A stretch of 64,000 nt of DNA. Origin: Komarekiella delphini-convector SJRDD-AB1 (GTDB lineage: Bacteria > Cyanobacteriota > Cyanobacteriia > Cyanobacteriales > Nostocaceae). The stretch spans positions 158,896-222,895 of the forward strand of contig NZ_VJXY01000007.1 of NCBI RefSeq assembly GCF_014831675.1. The letters are read 5' to 3'. Positions 54,554 to 64,000 of the stretch are shown in pieces. The position numbers were made by a program, and so were the translations under genes. Numbering within the stretch: position 1 is the stretch's first letter; the number at the start of each line of letters is the position of its first letter. Under the pieces are notes generated by a model. It was not told where the DNA came from. It searched no databases and was given only the letters and a program-made list of their open reading frames with translations.

Positions 54554-56584
54554 TTATGCAACTAAAAAAGAGGTGCTAACTCTGCGGTATTTGCGCTTTC
54601 TCATTAATTTTGTTGCATCTTCAACTGATACAGGATGACTGAAAAGATGACCTTGCATTAGTTCACATTCAATAACTCGCAATAAATTGCATTGTTCTTC
54701 GGTTTCCACTCCTTCAGCAACAACTGTAAGGTTAAGTCCACGCGCCAAAGCGACTATCGCAGTTATCAAGACAGCATCATTAGGATCATTAGCCAGATCG
54801 CATACAAAAGATCTATCAATTTTTAAGGAATTGACAGGAAAATGTTTTAGATAACTCAGAGAACAATAACCAGTGCCAAAGTCATCTATGGAGATGGAGA
54901 GACCCATGTTATGGAATTCTCGCAAAATAGTTTTAGTTAAATCAACATTCTGCATAGCAACGCTTTCAGTAATTTCTAACTCTAAATACTGAGGTTTTAA
55001 TTTTATTTCTGATAAAATCTGCGTTACTATATTGACTAAATTGTCTTGCTGAAATTGCCTTGCAGAAAGGTTAACTGCTACTGATAATAATGGTAAGTCT
55101 AAAGCTTCCTGCCAAGCTTTATTCTGAGCACATGCAGTTCTTAAAACCCATTCACCAATGGGTATGATCAATCCAGTTTCTTCAGCTAATGGAATAAATT
55201 TTTCAGCAGGAATTAAACCTAATTCAGGGTGTTGCCAACGCAGTAGGGCTTCCATTTTTGAAATTTCACCTGTGTTGATATTAACCTGAGGTTGGTAGTA
55301 AACTTGAAATTCTTGTCGCTCTAAAGCAGAGTGTAAGCTATTTTCCAAAATTAACAATTCTGAAGCGCGCGAATTTATAACTGAGTGATAATATTGATAG
55401 TTATTCCGTCCTTGTAATTTAACACGAGATAATGCGGCATCAGCATGTTTCATTAGAGTTTCTGTATCTTCTCCATGCATAGGATACAGAGCAATCCCAA
55501 TACTGATGGTAATATGCAAGTGGTGATTTTCTATATTAAATCCTGCTTTGAAAGCTGCTAGTATTTGCTCTTGTATACAGGCAACATCCTTAGCATCATT
55601 AATTTCAGGTAAAAGTAGGGTGAATTCATCGCCTCCCCAACGAGCAATAGTATCATGCGATCGCAGATATTTTTTGATGCGTTGAGCAGCACCTTTCAAC
55701 AATTTATCTCCAATAGCATGACCTAGTGTATCGTTGATTCTTTGGAAGCGGTCTAAATCCAAAAAACATACAGCTAGTTTACTATTATTTTGATGCGCTT
55801 GTATTAATGTCTCACAAAGCCGCTCATTAAATAACGCTCGGTTAGGTAGATTGGTCAAAAGGTCATGCGAAGCTTGATAACGAATTTTGGCTTCTGCAAA
55901 GTTATGAGCAGTGACATCGCGAAAACTCCAAACTCTGCCAACGATTTTGCCGTTAATTTGTTGCGGTTGAGAATAACGCTGGAATGTTCTGCCATCCTTA
56001 AATAGGATTGCATCATTAACATTATGAATTTGTGTTTCCGATTGAAGACATAATTCTCTAGCTGTAGCAAGATGCTTTCTTGGATTTTCTAGCTGTTTTG
56101 CCGCCACTCTCAGTGCTTGTCTGTAATTCCCTGACTTCATTAACGACTCAGGGATGCACCACATCTGAACAAACTTTTGATTAAAGCCTGTAACATTACC
56201 TTTACTATCTACCACTAAAATACCGTCGGCAGTGGATTCTAGTGTCGCCTGTTGCAAAGAAAGGAGTTTTTCTAGTTCTGCCTCTATACGCTTACGTTCG
56301 GCAATTTCCCTCTGCAATAATCCAGTAATATTTGTCCATACTGGATTAAGAAATGTCCACACACCACAAGTATTTGTCTGACAAAATACCATTTTTTCGC
56401 TTTTTTGCATCAGCAAATGGTGTTTAATCTCGCTTCCTAGTAGGATTTTTACGAGTAAATTAGCAGTGTTTTTATCAACATTTGCTTGTATATTCCTGAA
56501 TCTTGGCAAGATAAAATTTGAGATATATAAGGCGATTAGTTTTGCCCCTAAGCAGGTAAATAAACTAAGCATCAACAACATCAT
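54554..56584 (-). CDS. PAS-GGDEF-EAL sensor protein
   Basis: 676 aa. N-terminal membrane helix ([20 protein letters not shown]), a PAS domain at about 105-225 ([20 protein letters not shown]), GGDEF domain with intact WGGDEF near 313, and EAL domain with [10 protein letters not shown] near 440, plus the phosphodiesterase residues [13 protein letters not shown] and [11 protein letters not shown]. Both c-di-GMP synthesis and hydrolysis motifs look complete. A second short PAS-associated region links PAS and GGDEF. Membrane-bound c-di-GMP turnover regulator. Confidence 0.95.
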   Translation of the reverse strand: MMLLMLSLFTCLGAKLIALYISNFILPRFRNIQANVDKNTANLLVKILLGSEIKHHLLMQKSEKMVFCQTNTCGVWTFLNPVWTNITGLLQREIAERKRIEAELEKLLSLQQATLESTADGILVVDSKGNVTGFNQKFVQMWCIPESLMKSGNYRQALRVAAKQLENPRKHLATARELCLQSETQIHNVNDAILFKDGRTFQRYSQPQQINGKIVGRVWSFRDVTAHNFAEAKIRYQASHDLLTNLPNRALFNERLCETLIQAHQNNSKLAVCFLDLDRFQRINDTLGHAIGDKLLKGAAQRIKKYLRSHDTIARWGGDEFTLLLPEINDAKDVACIQEQILAAFKAGFNIENHHLHITISIGIALYPMHGEDTETLMKHADAALSRVKLQGRNNYQYYHSVINSRASELLILENSLHSALERQEFQVYYQPQVNINTGEISKMEALLRWQHPELGLIPAEKFIPLAEETGLIIPIGEWVLRTACAQNKAWQEALDLPLLSVAVNLSARQFQQDNLVNIVTQILSEIKLKPQYLELEITESVAMQNVDLTKTILREFHNMGLSISIDDFGTGYCSLSYLKHFPVNSLKIDRSFVCDLANDPNDAVLITAIVALARGLNLTVVAEGVETEEQCNLLRVIECELMQGHLFSHPVSVEDATKLMRKRKYRRVSTSFLVA

Positions 56585-57159
56585 GGTAGTTTTTGCTATA
56601 GTAAACGCTATATTGTTGGTATGTTTAGATTTTTCTTTATATTCATGCTAAACACCTAATTTGACAATCTAATATGTAATTTATTTTAGCTAAAGTGTTT
56701 GGTTTTACCTCTATTAGTTTATCTAAATATGAGGTTTAAGTTACACATGAAAATTTTATAATAATTACTCACAATATTTTTTAATCTTTTTATAGTACTC
56801 TATATGTATGCCAAATGTATAACGTGCTTTTGATTTTAAAGTAGTATTTATATGCCCTAAGACAGATGTCAAAAAATAAACATAATACTAACACGATTTA
56901 AAACGCTTTTAGCTAAGAAAATTGAGCATAAATAAATTATTTCTAATCTCAACAACTACATTTGTTTAGATAATTATATTTGGTGAAACTTTATATTTGA
57001 AGACTCTGCTTAATAATAAATTCTTATCAAAAATATGATAAAAAACTTGAATACAGAAGTAAAAAGATAATATATCAGTATTGTTGAATATTAAAATTGC
57101 CTAAGTAATTTTCTTTTTTTAGTGTTGCTTTATTTTAAAATAAAACTGTTATAAATTGA
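56585..57159. other. 575-nt AT-rich intergenic region
   Basis: Very AT-rich spacer between two leftward genes (PAS-GGDEF-EAL and sbcC). No gene, terminator hairpin or motif was recognised. It contains the GGDEF/EAL gene's promoter by position. Confidence 0.5.
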
Positions 57160-60100
57160 TTAAATTAATAAATTTAACTGCGAACCTTGCTGGGTTTTGT
57201 TGACTTCAATTCTGGCTTGGAAAGCTTCTTTGAGGTGGGGCATATGGGTGACGGTGAGGATGCAGGCAAAATCAGCAGCGATCGCATTAATCGCCGCAAT
57301 CAAGCGATCGCAACCTTCTGCATCCTGTGTGCCAAATCCTTCATCCACAATCAACAATTGCAACGCCGCTCCCGCTCGTTGCGCCAATAATTTCGCTAAA
57401 GCTAACCGGATAGAAAAGTTAATTCTAAAGGCTTCGCCACCAGAGTAAGTTTCATAAGCTCGCGTTCCTCTAGCATCAGCGATTAAAATATCCAGGGTAT
57501 CTATTAGCTTGGCATTTTTCTTCGTTGACCTACCACTGCGTCCGGCTTTTTGAGTAATAAATTGTACATGTAACTGATTAGCACTTAGTCGTGAAAGCAG
57601 TTGATTAGTTTCGGCTTCCAATTGAGGCAACACATTCTCAATCATCAGTGCTTGGATACCATTTTTACCAAATGCCTGCGTTAATTCCTGATAAACACGA
57701 TGTTGCTGCTTGCAAGATTGCAATTGCTGCTGCTGTTGTTCGTACTGAATTTGCAGTGTTTCTAGTTGGTGAGCTAGCTGTTCTAAACGCCCTAACTTTG
57801 CTATTTGCTCATCGAGTTGCCTTCTGCGTGTTGCTAGCTGTTGCTCTAAAGCTTGAATTTGAGCAGATGGATTGGTCGTTGCTTCTAACTGCTTGATAAT
57901 GCTTTCAATTTGGCTTGCAAGGTTTTGCCGCTCGGTTAATCTGGCGCTTCTGGATGCTTCTAACTCTTGCAATCTCGTCTGGAATTGAGGATACTGTTGC
58001 TCGGCTGATAACAGTTGTTGATAGCGTAAATGCCAAGATTGAGCTTGGCGTACAGCCATGCGTAGATTGTTATGCTGCTCTGAACTGTAGCCAATTTCAA
58101 CAATTTGACGCTCAAGAGCCGCGATTTGTTTAGCACAATCAGAATCAGTCTGATCCTGCTGAATTCTGGTTTGTAATTGGGCAATAGTGGTTTGTAGTTC
58201 TGGTTTCCGGGCTGCTAGTTGCGCTTGTCGCTTGGTAGCATCTTTAATCTGCCCTTGTTTAATTTCTGCCCACCGCCACCGCTCAACTTCGCTCCGGGCG
58301 AGGGCGTGGTCTTGTTCATTATAATTAACTTGTTGCAGATATTGATCTAGCTGCTGGAGTTCAGCTTGTTTATCGGGAGCGTAATCACCCGCTTGGAGCG
58401 ATCGCTCTAGATGCTGCTTTTCGGCAGCAATTTGTTGTAACTGTTGTTGGACATCAGTTGTAGCTTCCAACTGTGCTGCTAACTGTCCACGTTGTTCGTG
58501 TAAACCATCGTAACTTGCCAACTGTTGAGATATTTCTCTATACTCTTGTCTAAGTACCTGAATTTCCCTATCTGACACAGCCATTTGTTCTCGAACTACC
58601 CAAAACTGTCCTTGAGTATCTTGTAACTCAGTTTGGGTTTTTTCCACCACACGGCTCCAGTGATGTTCATCCAAAGGACGTTCGCACAGAGGACAAAGAG
58701 CATCAGGATTCTGGAGCATTTGTAATTTTTGCTCTAGTTCTCCTAGTAGTTTTTCGTAGTCACGTTGGTGAGCTTGCAGACGTTCAATAAAGTGACGTCT
58801 CTCCTGTCCTTTTTCCTGCACTCTTTGCAGATAAACCCGCTTTTTCTCCAACTCCTCAATTTGTACTGCTACATCCATCACCGCTTGTTGAAGTTGTGGT
58901 TGGCGTTGTGAGGAGCGTTGGAGTTGGTTTTCTGTACTTTGCAGTTGTTCGAGTCGTGCGACTAAACCAGCATGAGTGCGATCTAGTTGGCTTTGTAAAG
59001 TGGCTCGTTGCTGCAACAAAGGAGTTACCTGCATTTGCAGTTGGTCAAGACGAGCAACATGATGACGCGCTGCTGTCAATTGTGCTAAAGCTGCTTCTAC
59101 TTCACCTGATTTAGTGAGAGTTTGCTGAATGTCTCGCTCTTGCTGATGTAAAGCTTCTAATTGGGCTTGGGCTTGTTGCAGTTGCCGTTCAATTTCGTGA
59201 ATTTGTTTGGTAAGCTGTTGTTGCTTTTGTTGACGAGTTTGTTGGGCGCGGGTGTATTCCTCAAATTTGGTAGCAAAAGCTTCTTCTTGAGATTGCAGAC
59301 TTTGGTATTGAGCGTATCCAGATTTAATCTCAACTTGCTGATTTAATATTTTTTCTATATCTGATAGCTGTCCACCAATAGTTGACCGCTCTTGTTGGAG
59401 GCGATCGCAGTCTTGGGTAAGATTCTGATATTGCTGCTTGACAAAGCTGAGTTGTTGTTCCCAATTTTGCCGCTGGTGCTGGACAACTTGCAGACTTTGT
59501 AATTGAATATTGTCAAACGCTTGCACCTGTTGCAGGTGGTTAAGTTCAGCTTCTAACTCGGCTCTTTGCGTCTCGGTTATCTCACGTTGTTGCAGCTGAG
59601 TTTTAATCGAGTCCAAAGAACGTTCTAATTCCTCCGCCCGTGCTTTAAAATGACGAGAAGATTCTTTGGCCCGTTCTTCTAAATCATCGTACTGATTGAG
59701 TTTCAACAACTCCGCTAAAATTTCTTTGCGTTCGGTGGGGCGCTTGAGCATGAATTCATCTGCACGACCTTGACGTAGGTAGGCAGAATTAATAAAAGTA
59801 TCGTAATCCAGCTTGATGTGTTCTAAAATCAAGTCTTGTGTCGCCCTAACTCCTTTGCCAGTCAGGGGACGAAACCCAGAGGCGGTTTCTATTTGAAATT
59901 CAAGAGCGCCAGTTCCACCCCGAATTCGGGTACGAATCACCCGATATTTTTGCTGGTTATTTTGGAAAGTAAAATCAACCCGAACTTCTTTCGCGCCAGA
60001 ATGAATAACATCATCTTCCGTTGTAGCGCGGCTTTCGCCCCAAATTGCCCAAGTAATCGCTTCCAGAAGGGAAGATTTACCTGCACCATTGGAACCAGAA

Positions 60101-60186
60101 ATACAAGCCGTATGCAAACCACGAAAATCTAAAGTTGCATCACGGTAACTGAGAAAGTTTTTGAGAATAAGTTGTACTGGGATCAT
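57160..60186 (-). CDS. sbcC: SbcC/Rad50-type exonuclease subunit
   Basis: 1008 aa. N-terminal ABC half with Walker A GSNGAGKSSLLEA near 33-45, long coiled coils (about 170-480 and 530-850), a zinc-hook CPLCERPLDEHHW near 495-507, and the C-terminal half with signature YSGGEAFRINFSIRLALAKLL (about 903) and Walker B LLIVDEGFGTQD (about 936). With SbcD (Mre11-like, not in the window) it opens DNA hairpins and processes double-strand breaks. Full length. Confidence 0.95.
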   Translation of the reverse strand: MIPVQLILKNFLSYRDATLDFRGLHTACISGSNGAGKSSLLEAITWAIWGESRATTEDDVIHSGAKEVRVDFTFQNNQQKYRVIRTRIRGGTGALEFQIETASGFRPLTGKGVRATQDLILEHIKLDYDTFINSAYLRQGRADEFMLKRPTERKEILAELLKLNQYDDLEERAKESSRHFKARAEELERSLDSIKTQLQQREITETQRAELEAELNHLQQVQAFDNIQLQSLQVVQHQRQNWEQQLSFVKQQYQNLTQDCDRLQQERSTIGGQLSDIEKILNQQVEIKSGYAQYQSLQSQEEAFATKFEEYTRAQQTRQQKQQQLTKQIHEIERQLQQAQAQLEALHQQERDIQQTLTKSGEVEAALAQLTAARHHVARLDQLQMQVTPLLQQRATLQSQLDRTHAGLVARLEQLQSTENQLQRSSQRQPQLQQAVMDVAVQIEELEKKRVYLQRVQEKGQERRHFIERLQAHQRDYEKLLGELEQKLQMLQNPDALCPLCERPLDEHHWSRVVEKTQTELQDTQGQFWVVREQMAVSDREIQVLRQEYREISQQLASYDGLHEQRGQLAAQLEATTDVQQQLQQIAAEKQHLERSLQAGDYAPDKQAELQQLDQYLQQVNYNEQDHALARSEVERWRWAEIKQGQIKDATKRQAQLAARKPELQTTIAQLQTRIQQDQTDSDCAKQIAALERQIVEIGYSSEQHNNLRMAVRQAQSWHLRYQQLLSAEQQYPQFQTRLQELEASRSARLTERQNLASQIESIIKQLEATTNPSAQIQALEQQLATRRRQLDEQIAKLGRLEQLAHQLETLQIQYEQQQQQLQSCKQQHRVYQELTQAFGKNGIQALMIENVLPQLEAETNQLLSRLSANQLHVQFITQKAGRSGRSTKKNAKLIDTLDILIADARGTRAYETYSGGEAFRINFSIRLALAKLLAQRAGAALQLLIVDEGFGTQDAEGCDRLIAAINAIAADFACILTVTHMPHLKEAFQARIEVNKTQQGSQLNLLI

Positions 60187-60640
60187 TCCGGCTATAGCGC
60201 CACATCTACTTTTAATAATTAAGAGTACAGATGCACTGTTTGTTAGTTTAGCTATCTAAATATCAGGTTTCTAGTCTTGAAGACTTCAATTTTACAAAAA
60301 TTAACAATAAGATGAGTGCTTTTTTCTTGTTGCGTGAATAATTTTTACTATCTTCAGAGAAAAATTAAACTCACTTGGAGGCTTTCGCTTATTTACCTCT
60401 GTTGACCAAGAAGAAAATAAGCCAAGAAGAGTTGTTCTCAGGGTTGAGAGAGATGATTTTTACTCGACTTCTCCAGGTTCCGCTACTTTCCAGAACAGAG
60501 GTAGCCAGAAATTCTCTTCGCCATGACTATCTGATGAGAGTAGATTTTGTGGATAGTCGTAAAAGATAAAAACCCGCGTTGGCGGGTTTTGTTTATCTAG
60601 TTCCCCGACTGCTAGCCACAAAAACATAATTTTAGTTTGA
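60187..60640. other. 454-nt region with possible small transcript
   Basis: A 64-codon rightward frame (60375-60569, TTG start) runs to the base before a strong terminator. The sequence ACTATC...GATAGT (about 60525-60557) can form a hairpin. It may be a small RNA or small protein gene; neither is supported by a known family. Confidence 0.4.
60569..60595. terminator. Bidirectional intrinsic terminator
   Basis: AAAACCCGC-GTTG-GCGGGTTTT (9-bp stem), with T tracts on both strands. On the minus strand it lies 50 nt beyond the small membrane-protein gene. On the plus strand it ends the undefined transcript upstream. Confidence 0.85.
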
Positions 60641-60838
60641 TTAATTGCGATCGCGATCGTTTGATCCTGACCGAGGTATCAACAGTCCACTATATGTACT
60701 TACAGCAAATTTTGTTAAATCTATAAATTGAGGGCGACTCTTCTCATCGATTAATGCAAGCATGAGAGAACCAATCACCATAATCACTGTCACAGTAGCT
60801 AGTACTTCATCCCTAGAAGGAAATTTTTTGAATAACAT
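60641..60838 (-). CDS. Small single-TM membrane protein
   Basis: 65 aa: MLFKKFPSRDEVLATVTVIM, one hydrophobic helix at about 12-32, then a short tail ending RSGSNDRDRN. The layout (basic N-terminus, one helix, acidic/basic tail) resembles small SecE-like or photosystem-assembly-like proteins, but no family is recognised. Terminator at 60569-60595 follows on its strand. Confidence 0.6.
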   Translation of the reverse strand: MLFKKFPSRDEVLATVTVIMVIGSLMLALIDEKSRPQFIDLTKFAVSTYSGLLIPRSGSNDRDRN

Positions 60839-60993
60839 TGACGTATTCCTAAATCCATTGATTTACTAAACCTACTATCTCAACTATGACTGAGAGATTT
60901 CGCTCAAACTTAGGCTGACATACCCTAACATTGCCTTACATACCTGTACTCTTTAGATATAGACTGACTTTTAGGTGATTGTGAGATTAGCCA

Positions 60994-63366
60994 ATGCAAC
61001 CGTTACCGCGTAACTTCTTGACGCAGATAGCTCGTAAGTATGAGCTTTCTCCAGAGCAGGAGGAGGCTTTTATAGAACGGTTTAATAGGAACAACGAAGA
61101 CGAAATAGAACTTGCTGCGGCGCTTCATATCTCTCACAATGCTTTTCGTACTCGCATGAGTGGAGTTTATAGCAAGTTCAGTATCAGCGGTAAAGGCCCA
61201 GGTAAATTTTATAAACTTCGCGATTTACTACTTAAAGAGTATCAAAAATCTAATTCTTCTCTAGTTTCTGAGGTTTCAAAAGATGACATAAACGCCCTAG
61301 TTCAAGAGGTACGAAAAAAAATAAAATCCAGTATCCACGAACTTTGTGGCACAATGCGGGTGCTAGATATGACTCAACCCATCGGGTTGAATGACATCTA
61401 CACTAGTGTCAACATCTTAGAGAAAATTACTGGACAGCAGCGGTTAGGAATTAATGAATTATTGCAAGAATGTACAAACGAGGATTTTGACCGCTTTACA
61501 CTGGCAAGAATCACTGCAAAACGAGTGCCAGGACTAGAGGCGGTAGAGAAATATCCCAAATTAATGATTTTGGGTAAGCCAGGAGCAGGTAAAACTACGT
61601 TTTTGAAGTATTTAGCGATTCAGTGTATTGGAGGTGAGTTTCAAGCTGAACGTGTGCCGATTTTTGTCAACCTCAAAAACTTTGCGGAAGCTGTAAATAA
61701 GCCTAGATTATTAGAATATATCACTGAAGACGCAGTAAATCCTATCTCTTCTATCAAAGATGTGATCAAGCATGGCGAGGCGTTAGTTTTACTCGATGGG
61801 TTAGATGAGGTTAGAGAAGAAGATAGCGATCGCATCTTAAATGAAATTCGTGAGTTTTCTGACCGTTTTCCAAACAATCAGTTTGTCATGACCTGCCGAA
61901 TTGCAGCACGTGAGTATACCTTTGAGAAATTCACAGAAGTAGAAGTTGCTGATTTTGACGATGACCAAATTTCCAACTTTGCTAACAACTGGTTTAAGGG
62001 TAAAGCTATAAAACCAGAGACTTTTATTAATCTTCTCGAAGAAAATAACCGCATCAAACAACTTGCCGCCAGTCCTTTGCTGCTAACACTTCTATGTTTA
62101 GCATTTGAAGAATCAGGCGATTTTCCAGCAAATCGTTCTGAGTTATATAAAGAAGGACTAGATGCGTTATTGAAAAAATGGGATGCTAAGCGGGGAATTC
62201 AGCGCGACCAAGTTTACAAAAAGCTATCAGTTCAACGTAAAGAAGATTTACTTAGTAAAATTGCACTAATTACCTTTGAGCGTGGTGACTATTTCTTCAA
62301 GCAAAAAGCAGCAGAACAATACATCATAGATTACATTCGCAATTTACCTACTGCTAATACCGATGAGGAAGCATTACAACTCGACAGTGAAGAAGTTTTG
62401 CATTCTATTGAGTATCATCACGGTTTAGTTGTAGCAAGAGCGAAAGGAATTTACTCCTTTTCTCACCTGACATTTCATGAGTATTTCACAACTAGAGAAT
62501 TTGTGGTTGTGAGACAGTCATCAGAAGAGGCGTTACAAAATCTTGTTAACCATATTACCGAAAAACGTTGGCGAGAAGTCTTTTTGCTGGCAGTTGGAAT
62601 GTCGCCAAGTGCAGATAGGTTATTGCTGTTGACAAAAGAGAAAATTGATTTGATACTGGCTAGCGATCACAGTTTGCAACAGTTCCTTACGTGGGTAACA
62701 GAGAAATCTCTTTCTGTTGAGGTTTCGTGCAAAACAGCAGCAATTAGGGCTTTCTACTTTAACATCGACCTTGAGATAGACCCTGACCGTCCACTTGGCT
62801 GTGCTATTGACCAGCCTGGAACTTGTATTCTTGCTTGTGCCAGTTTATTAAGTCGTGCTCATAATAAACCTAACCTTACCACTGATACCATTACTATTGC
62901 TCAAAATATTGTTGATCTTAATAGTAAGTATTACTGTGAGTTTAAATCCGCCTTTGCTATTGCTCTAGCGCGTGACAACGCCATTGTTCATATTCTTCGT
63001 GACCCTAACACTGATTCTCAAAAAAGATATGAACTGCAACAAATCAAGGAAGATTTATTACAAATACCAATTTTATATAATAATGAGAATGAATCCAGAA
63101 ATTGGTTAAAAGACTGGATTGGAAATAAAAGACAGACTAGGCTTGATAGCATAACATCTCAATTAGTTTTAAAACATAAGTTTGGTAATCACTGGCAGTT
63201 TACTGATGAGCAAAATAAACTACTAAAGCAGTATTACAACGCCAATCTGCTATTAGTTGAGTGTCTCAATAGCGATTGTTATGTCAGCCGTGAAGTGCGA
63301 CAGCAAATAGAAGATACTTTACTATTACCCATCGTAGAGATTAATCAGCGTCAGCAGCAATTTTAA
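60994..63366 (+). CDS. HTH-NACHT STAND NTPase (candidate defence gene)
   Basis: 790 aa. N-terminal HTH-like domain (about 14-90: YELSPEQEEAFIERFNRNNE, then AAALHISHNAFRTRMSGVYS), resembling the vWA/MoxR-associated and STAND-linked HTH type. NACHT domain: Walker A MILGKPGAGKTTFLKYLA (about 190-207), Walker B ALVLLDGLDEVREED (about 264-278), and VMTCRIAAREY sensor. A winged-helix/helical region and a C-terminal domain with conserved Cys/Trp-rich patches follow (CAIDQPGTCILACASLLSRA, near 608). Bacterial NACHT proteins of this build include antiphage defences. No obvious effector enzyme domain is fused, so it may act alone through the C-terminal domain. Confidence 0.85.
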   Translation: MQPLPRNFLTQIARKYELSPEQEEAFIERFNRNNEDEIELAAALHISHNAFRTRMSGVYSKFSISGKGPGKFYKLRDLLLKEYQKSNSSLVSEVSKDDINALVQEVRKKIKSSIHELCGTMRVLDMTQPIGLNDIYTSVNILEKITGQQRLGINELLQECTNEDFDRFTLARITAKRVPGLEAVEKYPKLMILGKPGAGKTTFLKYLAIQCIGGEFQAERVPIFVNLKNFAEAVNKPRLLEYITEDAVNPISSIKDVIKHGEALVLLDGLDEVREEDSDRILNEIREFSDRFPNNQFVMTCRIAAREYTFEKFTEVEVADFDDDQISNFANNWFKGKAIKPETFINLLEENNRIKQLAASPLLLTLLCLAFEESGDFPANRSELYKEGLDALLKKWDAKRGIQRDQVYKKLSVQRKEDLLSKIALITFERGDYFFKQKAAEQYIIDYIRNLPTANTDEEALQLDSEEVLHSIEYHHGLVVARAKGIYSFSHLTFHEYFTTREFVVVRQSSEEALQNLVNHITEKRWREVFLLAVGMSPSADRLLLLTKEKIDLILASDHSLQQFLTWVTEKSLSVEVSCKTAAIRAFYFNIDLEIDPDRPLGCAIDQPGTCILACASLLSRAHNKPNLTTDTITIAQNIVDLNSKYYCEFKSAFAIALARDNAIVHILRDPNTDSQKRYELQQIKEDLLQIPILYNNENESRNWLKDWIGNKRQTRLDSITSQLVLKHKFGNHWQFTDEQNKLLKQYYNANLLLVECLNSDCYVSREVRQQIEDTLLLPIVEINQRQQQF

Positions 63367-63472
63367 ATGCTCATATAGCTGATAGTTGATTTTTTAGTCC
63401 CACAGGTAACTCAACTCTTATATCCGTTACCTATCTGTTGCTAAAAATAGCAATTCAAGATTCAGTTTCGAT

Positions 63473-63742
63473 TTACTCTTTATCTAATATCGAATTATCA
63501 GGTAACTGCCAGGAACGTCCTTGACAATAAACATAACCATTTGTGATAGAAATACCAAACATTTGTCGCATAATTTTGGTTGCTTCTTTCCTCTCCTCAT
63601 CCGTCAAATAATCCTGACCCTTAAAACCTGCTCGATAACCTCCAGGATTACCACCAGCATCGATATAACGCTGTTTACCAATTTCTAAAATTTCTTGGAA
63701 CCTAGCATACTTTTGTTTTTGTTCTTCAGTCCAATTTGACAT
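63473..63742 (-). CDS. Small hypothetical protein
   Basis: 89 aa from ATG 63742: MSNWTEEQKQKYARFQEILE, then IGKQRYIDAGGNPGGYRAGF...YLTDEERKEATKIMRQMFGI. It is helical with one Cys (YCQGRSW). The frame extends 5 codons further upstream without a better start. The upstream gene ends 2 nt before the ATG, so the two are probably co-translated. Family not recognised. Convergent with the NACHT gene. Confidence 0.65.
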   Translation of the reverse strand: MSNWTEEQKQKYARFQEILEIGKQRYIDAGGNPGGYRAGFKGQDYLTDEERKEATKIMRQMFGISITNGYVYCQGRSWQLPDNSILDKE

Positions 63743-63744
63743 AA

Positions 63745-63960
63745 TTACAAGTCCCAAGTAGTCGGAACAATATCACCATTCTGCAAAATCATCGCAATTG
63801 GCAAGATTGGGCTGGGGCTATTTATGTACCAATTGCCACTTTCTTCATCATAGAACGTATTACCGAGTAAATCTATAGGGCTAGTATTTGATTTCTGAAA
63901 AAAATCCGTACATCTGGAGAGACATAAAATCAAAAGTAGTGTTTTGGATAAACCATTCAA
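63745..63960 (-). CDS. Small lipoprotein-like hypothetical protein
   Basis: 71 aa from TTG 63960; the only in-frame start before an upstream stop (TAA 63972-63970). MNGLSKTLLLILCLSRCTDF looks like a short signal with a lipobox-like LSRC. The remainder is NTFYDEESGNWYINSPSPIL, a Tyr/Ser/Pro-rich region. Its stop lies 2 nt before the next gene's ATG. Function unknown. Confidence 0.45.
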   Translation of the reverse strand: MNGLSKTLLLILCLSRCTDFFQKSNTSPIDLLGNTFYDEESGNWYINSPSPILPIAMILQNGDIVPTTWDL

Positions 63961-64000
63961 ACATCCACTTTAAATGAGAGAATGTTGGAATTAAAGCGCA

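Overview
The window is a filamentous, heterocyst-type cyanobacterial chromosome (Nostoc/Anabaena/Calothrix-like). The evidence is petN, a CP12 fragment, a Ycf46-type ATPase, a GUN4-domain protein, a PCP_red protein and many GCGATCGC (HIP1) octamers. Dispersed palindromic repeats of the kind seen in Nostocales are also common. Most of the window is core housekeeping sequence. The accessory content is interspersed as small islands and decayed genes, and no prophage, transposase, CRISPR array, complete tRNA or rRNA was recognised.

Layout. 1-5.2 kb: 3' end of a CP12 gene, an lptA-lptB-permease LPS-transport cluster, a HAD hydrolase and a PEP-CTERM protein. 5.8-12.5 kb: a CLC transporter that looks like the fluoride subtype, a secreted COG3650-like protein, a SWIM protein, the bifunctional NAD(P)HX repair enzyme and a SPOR-like secreted protein. 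12.5-13.4 kb: repeats, including a 21-bp minisatellite that reads as a perfect coiled-coil heptad. 13.4-18.5 kb: mnmA, an XRE/ImmA-IrrE protease plus PIN protein pair, a broken Uma2 gene and sat. 18.5-23.4 kb: a catalytically dead (YS-type) orthocaspase, pnp and a GNAT remnant.

23.8-32.5 kb is more accessory. A SNF2 helicase and a SWIM protein, often neighbours, are separated here by two unrelated genes. They are followed by a trypco1-type (CU044_2847) protein, a PCP_red protein and several hypotheticals. 32.5-42.3 kb: htpX, a PrxQ-type peroxiredoxin, hpf/lrtA, lipB, YjbQ, an aminotransferase, a cytochrome P450, a DEDD exonuclease and petN with a second tiny membrane-protein gene. 42.4-47 kb: a broken antitoxin-like gene, a GUN4 protein and the pntA-pntA2-pntB transhydrogenase operon with a possible coupled leader ORF.

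47.7-54.5 kb: a DUF2808 protein, then the conserved rpmH-rnpA-PH-yidC-jag-DUF177 run, the Ycf46-like ATPase and an SH3 protein. 54.5-64 kb: a PAS-GGDEF-EAL protein, sbcC, a small membrane protein, a HTH-NACHT STAND NTPase (candidate defence gene) and two small coupled genes running off the right edge.

The best candidates for something under-described are: (i) the XRE-ImmA/IrrE protein with an antitoxin-like C-terminus coupled to a PIN nuclease; (ii) the RLVREYQ heptad minisatellite, whose copies differ almost only at synonymous sites; (iii) the two-gene insertion between the SNF2 and SWIM genes; (iv) the HTH-NACHT protein; and (v) palindromic repeats that are translated as in-frame insertions inside conserved enzymes. 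All functions are inferred from sequence reading alone; no database search was run.
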